Shown: positions 56,782 through 64,000 of the stretch, one piece after another | Position numbering within the stretch: position 1 is the stretch's first letter | How the letters are laid out: each line of letters starts with the position of its first letter | Source of the DNA: an uncultured Actinomycetes bacterium | GTDB lineage: Bacteria; Actinomycetota; Acidimicrobiia; Acidimicrobiales; Acidimicrobilacustridaceae | Direction of reading: 5' to 3' | Assembly (NCBI GenBank): GCA_937876315.1 | Contig: CALEHQ010000042.1 | Location: forward strand, 1 to 64,000 | DNA length: 64,000 nucleotides | Translations under genes and position numbers: made by a program | Notes under the pieces: generated by a model | What the model saw: only the letters and a program-made list of their open reading frames with translations | What the model was told of the DNA's origin: nothing | The model's database searches: none

Positions 56782-57423
56782 GTGTCGGACTTCGTTCTCG
56801 GAGTTGATCTCGACGGAGTGTGCGGTGATCACGCCGAAGCCTTTCGAAGAGTTGTCGCCCAGGAACGAGGAGTCGATCTGTCCCCTCTCCCGCCTCAGGC
56901 AACTTGGGACTTCACTGAGTGGGACATGGATCGACCTGAGTTCGAACGGCTCCACCGACTGGCGGTAGTTGAACACCGCATGTTCCGAACGATGCCTGTC
57001 ATCCCGGGTGCAGCGGAAACACTCTGGCGCCTTTCCGACGCTGGCATTTGGATTCGGTTAATCACCCATCGTCTGTATACCAATTGGGGCCACGCTGTGG
57101 CTGTCGCCGATACGGTTGAATGGCTTGACCGCCACTCGATTCCATATCGGGATCTGTGTTTTCTGGGAGACAAACCCCAAGTGGAAGCCGATGCGTACAT
57201 TGACGACGCCCCGCACAATATTGAGGCGCTCCGATCCTCCGGTGCAGAGGCGGTGGTCTTTTCGCAGCGCTACAACTCCGAGGTTGAAGGTCCAAGAGCT
57301 GCCGGCTGGTCAGAAGTAGAGGAATGGGTTCTCTCATTAATGGCCGCAAGGGGCTACACCGTTCAACCGACAATTCCGCTGCGTCTCGATAGGCATCACG
57401 GGCCTACAGGCGAGTTCCGCTAG
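56782..57423 (+). CDS. HAD-family 5'-nucleotidase-like phosphatase
   Basis: 213 residues. VDLDGVCGDH (motif I, Asp nucleophile), LITHR (motif II region) and FLGDKPQVEADAYIDDAPHN (motifs III/IV) resemble the 5'(3')-deoxyribonucleotidase subgroup. Start: GTG at 56782, or a TTG at 56776 overlapping the hydrolase stop. Substrate uncertain. Confidence 0.8.
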   Translation: MSDFVLGVDLDGVCGDHAEAFRRVVAQERGVDLSPLPPQATWDFTEWDMDRPEFERLHRLAVVEHRMFRTMPVIPGAAETLWRLSDAGIWIRLITHRLYTNWGHAVAVADTVEWLDRHSIPYRDLCFLGDKPQVEADAYIDDAPHNIEALRSSGAEAVVFSQRYNSEVEGPRAAGWSEVEEWVLSLMAARGYTVQPTIPLRLDRHHGPTGEFR

Positions 57424-57572
57424 CTAAGGGAACTCCTTTACTCCTGTTTCATGGCTTAGCCCTTCAGGAAAAACGCGAAACGGACCATTCACGCACTACC
57501 TTCTTGTCGCGGTTCGATCGTGCCGCAGATTCGGATCACAGAGTCCGAACTCACCCAACGCAAGGAGCGTCC

Positions 57573-58286
57573 ATGAGCGACACATCCCAAGGTCCGGGCT
57601 GGTGGCAGGCCTCGGACGGTAAGTGGTATCCCCCGGAGCAAGCCCCTGGTGCAACCCCTCAGCCGGCTGGCGCCCGTCTCGATGTCGGCGCCGCACTGTC
57701 CTACGGCTGGGAAAAATTCGTTGCCAACCTAAGCACGATGATCCTCATCGTCATCATCTTCTTTGGTGTTCAGTTCATCTTCTCGATGGCCGTTCAGTTC
57801 GTGCGCCCGAGCGGTCTGGTCTCCGGGCTGATTGTCACCGGCATCCTTATCGCAATCGGAGTTTTCGTCGGGTTCATGGTTGAAGCCGGTCTCGTCCGCG
57901 CTGCTTTGGCAATCACCGATGGTCGACCACCCGAAGCAAGCATGATGTTCTCGACAGAACGTCTGGCTCCTTTTGCCATCGGAGCGATCATCGTCGCTCT
58001 TCTGTCTTTTGTCGGTATCATCGCATGCTGCATCGGCTACATCGTGGTGCGACTGTTCCTTCTCTTCTGGGCCTTTTTTGTACTTGATGCAAAGCGGAAC
58101 AACGAACCAGTTGATGCCATTAAGAACTCGTTCAACCTCGTCGGCAAGAACGCTGGCGACGTACTGGTTTTCGCCATCGTTGTTGTGCTCATCAACTTGG
58201 TGACCTGTGGCCTTGCTATCGGTTTCACCGAAATTGCAATCGGCTATGCCTATCGCCAACTCAACGGCGATACCGTCGCCGCCTGA
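57573..58286 (+). CDS. Membrane protein with N-terminal Trp-rich motif
   Basis: 237 residues. The N-terminus carries GPGWWQASDGKWYPPEQ (about 8-24), a short Trp/Pro motif like DUF2510, shared by many actinobacterial membrane proteins as I recall. About four to five transmembrane helices follow (IILIVIIFFGVQF etc.). A very good AAGGAG lies 6 nt before the ATG. Function unknown; the membrane part resembles other small transport-like or DUF4013-type proteins. Confidence 0.7.
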   Translation: MSDTSQGPGWWQASDGKWYPPEQAPGATPQPAGARLDVGAALSYGWEKFVANLSTMILIVIIFFGVQFIFSMAVQFVRPSGLVSGLIVTGILIAIGVFVGFMVEAGLVRAALAITDGRPPEASMMFSTERLAPFAIGAIIVALLSFVGIIACCIGYIVVRLFLLFWAFFVLDAKRNNEPVDAIKNSFNLVGKNAGDVLVFAIVVVLINLVTCGLAIGFTEIAIGYAYRQLNGDTVAA

Positions 58287-58298
58287 TAGTTCCTGCAA

Positions 58299-58339
58299 AA
58301 CGCTAGAGGCCCCCGTCACTGACGGGGGCCTCTAGCGTT
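58299..58339 (-). terminator. Perfect 20-bp hairpin terminator between convergent genes
   Basis: The left arm (58299-58318) and right arm (58320-58339) are exact complements around a single central base. The minus-strand transcript has TTTT straight after the stem, so it ends gltD best; it also separates the plus-strand membrane protein gene. Confidence 0.88.
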
Positions 58340-58350
58340 CTGGAAGGATC

Positions 58351-59814
58351 TCAGCGCAGAGGAACTGCAGAGGGATCAACTGGTGACGGGAGCATGGTCT
58401 CACCCATGAGCCAGGTATCGACCGCTGCTGCGACTGAGCGTCCCTCGGCGATGGCCCAAACGATGAGGCTCTGTCCGCGGCCCATATCGCCGGCTACGAA
58501 GACGCCGTCGACATTGGTCGACCATGATTCGTCACGAGCGACGTTTCCTCGCACATCGAGATCGACGCCGAGCTGCTCAAGTACGCCACCACCTTCTGGT
58601 CCGACGAAGCCCATAGCGAGAAACACCAAATCGCAAGGGACCTCGAACTCTGAGCCCTCCACCGGCACGAAGGTAGGCCGGCCATCAACGATCTCTGAAG
58701 CAACTTCCACGGCACGGAGTCCAGTGAGATTTCCGCTGGCATCGCCGAGGAACTCCAACGTATTCACCGCATACACACGCTCTCCACCTTCTTCGTGGGC
58801 AGATGATGTGCGATACACGATGGGCCAGGTGGGCCAAGGATTCTCGTCCGGACGGGACTCGGAGGGTCGAGGCATGATCTCGAACTGATGCACCGAGGTC
58901 GCACCTTGACGGTGCGAGGTTCCGAGGCAGTCTGCACCGGTGTCGCCACCGCCGATGATGACAACGCGCTTACCTTCGGCGTGAATCGGACTGCGATCAA
59001 GATCGCCTTCCTGCACGCGGTTGGCCAGCGGAAGGAATTCCATCGCCTGGTGAATACCGACAAACTCGCGACCGGGGATAGTGAGGTCGCGCGCTGCGGT
59101 TGCACCTCCGGCCAGAACAACTGCATCGAACTGGTCTCGTAGTTGTTCGCCGGTGATATCGACGCCAACATTCACGTTGCAGCGGAACTCAACGCCTTCG
59201 GCTTCAAGCTGAGCCAAACGACGATCAAGGTGTTGCTTCTCCATTTTGAACTCGGGAATGCCATAACGAAGAAGGCCGCCGGGACGATCCGCACGCTCAA
59301 AGACGACAACATCGTGTCCGGCTCGCGCCAACTGTTGCGCGGTAGCGAGCCCTGCAGGACCAGAGCCGACGACAGCGACGCAACGGCCAGTCCGAAGCTC
59401 CGAACGCTGTGGCTCGATCCAACCCTCGGACCAAGCGCGATCGATGATTTCGACCTCAACCTGCTTGATCGTCACAGGATCTTGATTGATGCCAACTACA
59501 CACGCAGCTTCACAAGGTGCCGGGCAGAGCCGACCTGTGAATTCAGGAAAGTTATTGGTTGCGTGCAAGCGATCGATGGCGTCGCGCCAGCGATCTCGAA
59601 ACACCAGATCGTTCCAGTCGGGAATCAGATTTCCGAGAGGACAGCCGTTGTTGCAAAATGGGATACCGCAGTCCATGCATCGGCTGGCCTGTTCGCGAAC
59701 CTTGGCCATCGGAAAGTCTTCGTAAACCTCTTTCCAATCTCGCAGGCGAACGGGAACCTCTCGCCGAGACGGAAGTTGGCGGTCGTGCTTCATGAATCCG
59801 GTTGAATCACCCAT
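58351..59814 (-). CDS. gltD: Glutamate synthase small subunit
   Basis: 487 residues. N-terminal Fe-S motif [14 protein letters not shown] (about 42-55), FAD motif GSGPAG and NADPH motif GGGDTG. It oxidises NADPH and feeds electrons to GltB for glutamate formation. GAGAGGA 7 nt before the ATG at 59814, 12 nt after the gltB stop. Confidence 0.96.
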   Translation of the reverse strand: MGDSTGFMKHDRQLPSRREVPVRLRDWKEVYEDFPMAKVREQASRCMDCGIPFCNNGCPLGNLIPDWNDLVFRDRWRDAIDRLHATNNFPEFTGRLCPAPCEAACVVGINQDPVTIKQVEVEIIDRAWSEGWIEPQRSELRTGRCVAVVGSGPAGLATAQQLARAGHDVVVFERADRPGGLLRYGIPEFKMEKQHLDRRLAQLEAEGVEFRCNVNVGVDITGEQLRDQFDAVVLAGGATAARDLTIPGREFVGIHQAMEFLPLANRVQEGDLDRSPIHAEGKRVVIIGGGDTGADCLGTSHRQGATSVHQFEIMPRPSESRPDENPWPTWPIVYRTSSAHEEGGERVYAVNTLEFLGDASGNLTGLRAVEVASEIVDGRPTFVPVEGSEFEVPCDLVFLAMGFVGPEGGGVLEQLGVDLDVRGNVARDESWSTNVDGVFVAGDMGRGQSLIVWAIAEGRSVAAAVDTWLMGETMLPSPVDPSAVPLR

Positions 59815-59826
59815 GTCGTTGTCCTC

Positions 59827-62800
59827 TCACCCGCGAGCAGCGGCCATGACCGCATCGATGGGATCAGTGCCTTCAGCGAGCGCCTTTCGTTCTGCTTCAA
59901 GCACTCTTTTGAAATCTTTTGGCATGACCTTGACGAACTTGGAGCTGCTCTCCGCCCATGAATTGAGCAATGATTCCGCGACGACGGAACCAGTTTCGTG
60001 ACGGTGCTTTTCGATTCGATCCTGCAGCCATTCGAGATCTCCAGCATCAGGTCGATCGAGATCAATCATCTCGGGATTGACCCGCAGCAGGAATGTGCTG
60101 TCGGGGTCATAGACGAACGCCATTCCGCCGGACATACCGGCACCAAAATTGCGTCCGGTAGGACCGAGCACCACAACCCGTCCACCTGTCATGTATTCAC
60201 AGCCATGGTCGCCGACACCTTCGACGACAGCTATCGCGCCGCTGTTGCGAACACAGAAGCGCTCCCCAACTATCCCTCGCAGGAACATCTCGCCTTGCGT
60301 GGCTCCGTAGAGGACGACGTTGCCGGCAATGATGCTGTCTTCGGCTGCGAACGTGGCGCTCTTCGATGGACGCACAACAATGCGACCTCCCGAGAGTCCC
60401 TTGCCCGTGTAGTCGTTGGCATCGCCTTCCAGCCGAAGGGTAATGCCCTTCGGAAGGAACGCTCCAAAACTCTGGCCGGCAGATCCCTCGAAAGCGATCG
60501 TGATCGTGTCATCGGGGAGACCTTCGCCACCGAATCGACGAGTCAACTCCGACCCAAGCATCGTGCCGACGGTTCGATTGACATTCCTGATCGGCGAGGC
60601 GATCTCCACTCGCTCCCGGCGTTCAAGAGCCGGAGCTGCCTGACGAATGAGTTCGTTGTCCAGAGCAAGGTCAAGACCGTGGTCTTGGGTCGAAATGCAA
60701 CGACGGCTCGCCCCCTCGGCGATCTCAGGTATGTAAAGAATCGGCGAGAGATCGAGACCTGAGGCCTTCCAATGTTCGACAGCCTGTTTCGAATCGATGA
60801 ACTCAACTTGCCCGATGGCTTCATCGAGGGTGCGAAACCCGAGTGAGGCGAGCAATTCGCGTACTTCCTCGGCAATGAATTCAAAGAAGTTCACAACGAA
60901 TTCCGGTTTGCCAGAGAAACGAGCCCGAAGCTCAGGATTCTGTGTAGCGACTCCGACTGGGCATGTATCAAGATGACAAACCCGCATCATGATGCAGCCG
61001 GAAACAACGAGCGGCGCTGTAGCAAAGCCGAACTCTTCGGCTCCGAGGAGCGCAGCGATCACAACATCGCGACCGGTTTTCAGCTGACCATCGACCTGAA
61101 CGACGATTCGATCGCGAAGGTTGTTGAGTAACAATGTCTGTTGAGTCTCGGCAAGACCCAACTCCCAAGGAGCACCAGCGTGCTTAAGTGACGTGAGCGG
61201 AGATGCACCGGTACCACCATCGTGTCCGGAGATAAGCACAACATCGGCATGCGCCTTTGAGACACCTGCAGCGACGGTGCCGACGCCAACTTCTGAAACC
61301 AGTTTTACGTGGACTCGTGCCTCTTTATTCGCGTTCTTCAAATCGTGGATGAGCTGCGCCAAGTCCTCGATCGAATAGATGTCGTGGTGCGGAGGCGGAG
61401 AAATGAGACCAACGCCCGGGGTCGAGTGCCGAGTCTTCGCAACCCACGGGTACACCTTGTGACCTGGAAGCTGACCGCCTTCGCCAGGTTTCGCGCCTTG
61501 GGCCATCTTGATCTGAAGATCATCAGCGTTTACGAGGTATTCGCTCGTAACGCCAAAGCGTCCCGAAGCAACCTGCTTGATTGCAGAACGACGCGAATCT
61601 CCGTTGGGCAGAGGAATGAAGCGCTCGGCATCTTCTCCGCCCTCTCCCGTATTCGACTTACCGCCGAGTCGATTCATTGCGATAGCGAGGTTCTCGTGCG
61701 CTTCAGCGGAAATAGAACCGTATGACATTGCACCGGTAGAAAAGCGCTTCACAATTTCGGAGATGGGTTCGACCTCGTCAATTGAGACTGCCGGTCGGGC
61801 TCCAACGCGTAGATCAAAAAGCCCACGCAAAGTGGCGAGATTCTTCGACTGATTATCAACGCGAGAGGTGTACTCCTTAAAGACGTCGTAACGACCTGAC
61901 CGCGTTGAGTGCTGAAGTTTGTAGACGGTTTCGGGATTGAAGAGGTGGTACTCCCCTTCGCGTCGCCACTGATACTCGCCACCAGCCTCAAGGGAACGAT
62001 GAGCTCGCTGGGTTGGGTTCTCGGGATTCGCTAGGCGATGACGCATCGCGACCTCGGCAGCGATCTCATCGAGTCCGATACCGCCGAGACGACTCACCGT
62101 GCCGGTGAAGTACTCATCAACGAGATCGTTGGCGAGACCAACGGCCTCGAAAATCTGAGCTCCGGTGTACGAAGCAACTGTAGAGATGCCCATTTTGGAC
62201 ATGACCTTCAGTACACCTTTGCTCGAGGACTTGATGTAATTCCCAATCGCCTTGATCGGATCATGCATTTCCGTGCGATCTTCAGCGATGAGATCTTCGA
62301 TCGTCTCAAACGCGAGGTACGGGTTGATTGCTGCAGCGCCATAGCCAATTAAGAGGCACATGTGGTGAACCTCTCGCGCGTCTCCGGCCTCAACGATCAA
62401 ACCAACCCGTGTACGCGTTTTCTCCCGAATGAGGTGGTGGTGAACAGCACTCGTAAAGAGCAACGACGGAATCGGAGCCATTTCAGCGTCGGCGCCGCGA
62501 TCGGAAAGGACAAGCATGGTTGCCCCGGCCTCGATCGCGTCCGACGCCAGGCGCCGAACATTCTGTAGTGCCTTCGCAAGACCCTCTCCCCCAGCAGCAA
62601 CCGGGTACAAGCATGGGATGACCACGGTGCGGAAGTCGGAGACGCCTTCGTGATCGGCGATGTGAACCAGCGTGCGCAGTTCGTCGTTATCGAGGATTGG
62701 ACGTTCAATAACAATCTGACGGCACGAAGACGGCTGCGGATTGAGCAGGTTTCCTTCGGGTCCAAGCGTTCCACTCACAGCAGTCACGAGCTCTTCACGA

Positions 62801-64000
62801 ATGGCATCAAGAGGAGGGTTCGTGACCTGTGCAAAGAGCTGAGCGAAATAGTCGAACAACAAACGCGAACGCGAGGACAGCACAGCGATAGGAGTATCGG
62901 TGCCCATTGAGCCGATTGGTTCAAGCCCGTTCTTCGCCATCGGCTCAAGGATCAGCTTCATCTCTTCGTTCGTGTAACCGAACAGCTGCTGCCGCTTCAC
63001 GACTGCATCGTGAGCAATTAGAGGGTGAGGCTGCGATGCGAGCGACTGAAGCTCAATCTGGTTCGACGCGAGCCATTCCCCATAAGGGTGCTGCTCGGCG
63101 AGGTGATTCTTGATCTCTTCGTCGTCGATGATTCGGCCTTGCGCCGTGTCGACAAGGAACATCCGTCCGGGACGGAGACGGCCCTTTTGAACAACTCGCG
63201 CCGGATCCACGTCGATGACACCGACCTCTGAGGCCATGATCACCAAGTCGTCAGCTGTCACCCAATAGCGGGATGGACGCAGTCCGTTTCGATCGAGCAC
63301 TGCACCGATCACGGTGCCGTCGGTAAAGGCAATTGATGCGGGCCCGTCCCACGGTTCCATGAGCGACGCGTGGTATCGGTAGAAATCACGCTTTGCTCTC
63401 GGCATTGAAGGCTGATGCTCCCAAGCCTCCGGGACCATCATCAAGACTGCGTGCGGCAGTTCGTAGCCGCCCATATGGAGCAGTTCCAGTACCTCATCGA
63501 ACGTTGCGGAATCTGAAGCACCAGGCGAACAGATCGGGAAAATTCGATCAAGGTCACCCGGGAGAAGATCGGAGTCAAGCAGCGCTTCACGAGCTCGCAT
63601 CCAGTTTCGATTGCCCTGAACGGTATTGATTTCGCCGTTATGAGCGATGTAGCGGAAAGGATGGGCCAACGGCCACGATGGGAACGTATTCGTAGAGAAG
63701 CGTGAGTGAACGAGAGCGAGAGATGATTCGACGCGCGGATCGCTGAGATCAGTAAAGAACTTACCGAGTTGGGTGGTGGTGAGCATGCCCTTGTAGATGA
63801 ACGTGCGACTCGACAATGAAGGGAAATACACACCCCCTTCAGAAACAGTTCCAAGTTCGATTTCAGAACGCTTACGCGCCAGATAAACGCGGCGATCTAG
63901 AGCCAGACCTTCGAGACCCGCTCCTACGACAAATGGTTGAAAGAACGAAGGCTCAACACTCTTGGCCATCGAGCCGATCATTGAGTCGTCGACTGGCACT
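59827..64000 (-). CDS. gltB: Glutamate synthase large subunit, 5' end outside window
   Basis: At least 1390 residues; the frame stays open at the right edge and about 130-150 N-terminal residues, including the catalytic Cys of the glutaminase domain, are missing (family about 1500 aa). Present: the rest of the glutaminase domain, the central domain, the FMN-binding synthase domain with [18 protein letters not shown], the Fe-S cysteines ([15 protein letters not shown]) and the C-terminal beta-helix domain with G-rich repeats. Converts glutamine and 2-oxoglutarate to two glutamates with GltD. Confidence 0.95.
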   Translation of the reverse strand, partial: VPVDDSMIGSMAKSVEPSFFQPFVVGAGLEGLALDRRVYLARKRSEIELGTVSEGGVYFPSLSSRTFIYKGMLTTTQLGKFFTDLSDPRVESSLALVHSRFSTNTFPSWPLAHPFRYIAHNGEINTVQGNRNWMRAREALLDSDLLPGDLDRIFPICSPGASDSATFDEVLELLHMGGYELPHAVLMMVPEAWEHQPSMPRAKRDFYRYHASLMEPWDGPASIAFTDGTVIGAVLDRNGLRPSRYWVTADDLVIMASEVGVIDVDPARVVQKGRLRPGRMFLVDTAQGRIIDDEEIKNHLAEQHPYGEWLASNQIELQSLASQPHPLIAHDAVVKRQQLFGYTNEEMKLILEPMAKNGLEPIGSMGTDTPIAVLSSRSRLLFDYFAQLFAQVTNPPLDAIREELVTAVSGTLGPEGNLLNPQPSSCRQIVIERPILDNDELRTLVHIADHEGVSDFRTVVIPCLYPVAAGGEGLAKALQNVRRLASDAIEAGATMLVLSDRGADAEMAPIPSLLFTSAVHHHLIREKTRTRVGLIVEAGDAREVHHMCLLIGYGAAAINPYLAFETIEDLIAEDRTEMHDPIKAIGNYIKSSSKGVLKVMSKMGISTVASYTGAQIFEAVGLANDLVDEYFTGTVSRLGGIGLDEIAAEVAMRHRLANPENPTQRAHRSLEAGGEYQWRREGEYHLFNPETVYKLQHSTRSGRYDVFKEYTSRVDNQSKNLATLRGLFDLRVGARPAVSIDEVEPISEIVKRFSTGAMSYGSISAEAHENLAIAMNRLGGKSNTGEGGEDAERFIPLPNGDSRRSAIKQVASGRFGVTSEYLVNADDLQIKMAQGAKPGEGGQLPGHKVYPWVAKTRHSTPGVGLISPPPHHDIYSIEDLAQLIHDLKNANKEARVHVKLVSEVGVGTVAAGVSKAHADVVLISGHDGGTGASPLTSLKHAGAPWELGLAETQQTLLLNNLRDRIVVQVDGQLKTGRDVVIAALLGAEEFGFATAPLVVSGCIMMRVCHLDTCPVGVATQNPELRARFSGKPEFVVNFFEFIAEEVRELLASLGFRTLDEAIGQVEFIDSKQAVEHWKASGLDLSPILYIPEIAEGASRRCISTQDHGLDLALDNELIRQAAPALERRERVEIASPIRNVNRTVGTMLGSELTRRFGGEGLPDDTITIAFEGSAGQSFGAFLPKGITLRLEGDANDYTGKGLSGGRIVVRPSKSATFAAEDSIIAGNVVLYGATQGEMFLRGIVGERFCVRNSGAIAVVEGVGDHGCEYMTGGRVVVLGPTGRNFGAGMSGGMAFVYDPDSTFLLRVNPEMIDLDRPDAGDLEWLQDRIEKHRHETGSVVAESLLNSWAESSSKFVKVMPKDFKRVLEAERKALAEGTDPIDAVMAAARG

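Noticed and set aside
59143-60762. Two plus-strand frames of 220 and 254 codons
   Set aside because: Antisense to gltD and gltB, both with full domain evidence.
63997-63999. GTG as the gltB start
   Set aside because: The catalytic glutaminase Cys region expected before this point is absent, so the gene continues beyond the window.
1-64000. tRNA, rRNA, CRISPR or insertion sequence
   Set aside because: No cloverleaf-like, repeat-spacer or transposase sequence was seen in any intergenic stretch; a tRNAscan or CRISPR search would settle it.

Overview
The window looks like a chromosomal segment of an actinobacterium, most likely from class Acidimicrobiia (Ilumatobacter/Acidimicrobiales-like). 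Three things point there: a complete Pup-proteasome locus (arc, dop, pup with a C-terminal GGQ, prcB, prcA, pafA, pafB, pafC), a fused F420 synthase (fbiC), and several small proteins typical of actinobacteria (DUF3151, a DUF4193-like protein, PafBC WYL regulators). Base composition is only moderately GC-rich. GTG starts and 1-8 nt stop/start overlaps (ATGA, GTGA, TAATG) are frequent. I saw no tRNA, rRNA, CRISPR, insertion sequence or prophage, and no gene-free stretch longer than about 220 bp.

Layout. 1-7675, minus strand: tatC, a HelY-type helicase, a short YegS/DAGK-like protein, an M20 amidohydrolase, a tandem ThyX-like protein and a Cys4 protein that runs off the left edge. tatB-tatC-helY continues the synteny seen downstream of pafABC in mycobacteria. 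8106-8831 is a plus-strand glycerophosphodiesterase. 8866-18021, minus: arc-dop-pup-prcB-prcA-pafA-pafB-pafC-lepB. 18199-18435: a ferredoxin with a strong terminator. 18547-21700, minus: a MarP-like protease, trmI, a TtuA-like tRNA thiolase and its ubiquitin-like sulfur carrier. 21728-22559: three tiny overlapping membrane or basic proteins. 22682-27501, minus: five overlapping genes (TetR, ADP-forming acyl-CoA synthetase beta and alpha, PBP4-type carboxypeptidase, LON-domain protein).

27561-35169, plus: a small beta protein, a FIST protein, then tkt-tal-pgl-fbiC (pentose phosphate plus F420), without the zwf-opcA pair usually found in this actinobacterial cluster. 35171-44022, mostly minus: typA, ribonuclease D, rhodanese, mobA, DUF3151, hydrolase, pyruvate kinase and a SirB1-like protein. 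44091-49097, plus: a second glycerophosphodiesterase and a dppBCDF peptide ABC transporter that lacks a binding-protein gene and has a promoter overlapped by a CRP-like site. 49109-57423: an AlkA-like glycosylase, a cyclophilin and a probable envelope polysaccharide/glycolipid cluster (two membrane glycosyltransferases, a UGM-like flavoprotein, a GT4 glycosyltransferase, a hydrolase, a HAD phosphatase). 57573-58286: a membrane protein with an N-terminal Trp-rich tag. 58351-64000, minus: gltD and gltB, the latter cut at its 5' end by the window.

The most interesting points are: (i) the trmI-ttuA-ttuB-like group, a second ubiquitin-like system beside the Pup-proteasome locus, whose carrier has Ser-Ser after the Gly-Gly; (ii) the ThyX-like protein made of two ThyX-like halves, each keeping a different part of the ThyX signature; (iii) fbiC in place of zwf-opcA in the pentose phosphate cluster.
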